The translations under genes and the position numbers were made by a program. The notes under the pieces are model-generated. The model worked only from the letters and a program-made list of their open reading frames with translations. It had not been told where the DNA came from and searched no databases. From assembly GCA_900539625.1 (NCBI GenBank), contig UQCW01000045.1, positions 1 through 23,722 on the forward strand: a stretch of DNA of 23,722 bases, read 5' to 3'. The DNA is from an uncultured Prevotella sp. Lineage in GTDB: Bacteria; Bacteroidota; Bacteroidia; Bacteroidales; Bacteroidaceae. Of the stretch, positions 23,445 through 23,722 are shown piece by piece. Positions within the stretch are counted from its first letter, which is position 1, and every line of letters begins with the position of its first letter.

Positions 23445-23526
23445 TGCTCGCGGCCGCAAGTCGTGCTACCCGCGGCCGAAGGTAATGCTGCTCGCGGCCG
23501 AGGGTAGCGCTGCTCGCGGCCGCGAG
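23445..23526. repeat. Four tandem GC-rich palindromic units (core CGCGGCCG) upstream of dnaN
   Basis: Units begin at about 23445, 23464, 23489 and 23511, spaced 19-25 bases. Each contains CGCGGCCG. The last, CTCGCGGCCGCGAG (23513-23526), is a perfect 14-bp palindrome; the first, CTCGCGGCCGCAAG (23447-23460), has one mismatch. The block is far richer in G and C than the A/T-rich DNA around it. No gene is credible here. The rest of 23304-23444 shows nothing that I can name. Confidence 0.75.
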
Positions 23527-23582
23527 TAGATGACTTTGTTTTAAGACAGGGATTCAAAAAAAAGGTTGATAATATCAATGTT

Positions 23583-23665
23583 GGGAAAATCTCTGCACGA
23601 TTTTGAGCCGAATAGCGTGGCGGTTGCGGCGCAGCTGCCCCTGAAAGGTAGGGTGTTCAAAATCC
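23583..23665. repeat. Short, internally deleted class B element
   Basis: GGGAAAATCTCTGCACG (23583-23599) and the following TTTTGAGCCGAATAGCGTGG match the reverse complement of the right part of copy 2 (19153-19200). The other end, GGTAGGGTGTTCAAAATCC (23647-23665), matches its left end. The middle with the 25-bp inverted repeat is missing. It is therefore an 83-bp derivative that kept both ends. Positions 23666-23722 show no feature. Confidence 0.65.
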
Positions 23666-23722
23666 TCATAATTTTTATGCCCAAATTATCCCCAAAATAG
23701 ATGTCTAACTAACAGTAAATCA

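Noticed and set aside
23445..23526. CRISPR array
   Set aside because: Four short units with 19-25 base spacing lack the repeat/spacer structure, are themselves palindromic, and no cas gene is present.
23583..23722. Possible replication origin next to dnaN
   Set aside because: Only one sequence close to a DnaA box (TTATCCCCA at about 23687) is present, there is no cluster of boxes, and dnaN is not linked to oriC in Bacteroidetes.

Overview
The window looks like chromosome of a Bacteroidales bacterium, most likely the Prevotella group (Prevotella, Segatella or Hallella). The evidence is the gene set and order (dnaN, DnaQ-like exonuclease, coaBC, DUF4835, recN on one strand), the presence of DUF6359- and probable DUF6057-type proteins, a branching enzyme of the eukaryotic-like type, and promoters of the Bacteroidetes form TTTG-N20-TAnnTTTG. 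No phage, plasmid, integrase, transposase, rRNA or CRISPR array is visible. Genus-level assignment is inference.

Left part, plus strand (1-12782): a composite palindromic repeat; kdsB (CMP-KDO synthesis for LPS); an exported MORN-repeat protein; a repeat-filled gap; glgB; a five-helix membrane protein; hpt and adk (nucleotide metabolism); obgE overlapping pgeF; a threonine aldolase; a cytoplasmic GH13 alpha-amylase-like enzyme; and a strong terminator. glgB and the GH13 enzyme suggest glycogen or alpha-glucan turnover.

Right part, minus strand (12845-23303): a dnaN-exonuclease-coaBC-DUF4835-recN cluster with very tight or overlapping junctions, except at recN, where a repeat has accumulated. 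It is followed by a trypsin-fold/TPR protein with no catalytic triad, a HisC-like protein that lacks the PLP lysine, a DUF6359 lipoprotein, and a tRNA-Ser(GCT)/tRNA-Glu(CTC) pair with its own promoter and terminator.

The most unusual content is between the genes. One family of long hairpin elements (called class A here) has ends AGTAATG...CATTACT and sits directly on an in-frame stop codon in all five intact cases: after glgB, the membrane protein, adk, the TPR protein and recN. The last A of an in-frame TAA is the first base of the element. Two copies are 188 bp, one is 182 bp, and two are collapsed to 41 and 17 bp. Stems are kept by compensatory changes between copies. A second family (class B) has ends of the type GTAGGTGTTCAAAA and carries 25-bp perfect inverted repeats. 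Two copies have inverted flanks but the same loop orientation, as if the 19-bp loop had flipped. A palindrome of this second type also carries an exact outward promoter in front of the membrane protein gene. These repeats, together with the two probable pseudoenzymes, are the best candidates for undescribed biology. I see no classical defence or biosynthetic system.
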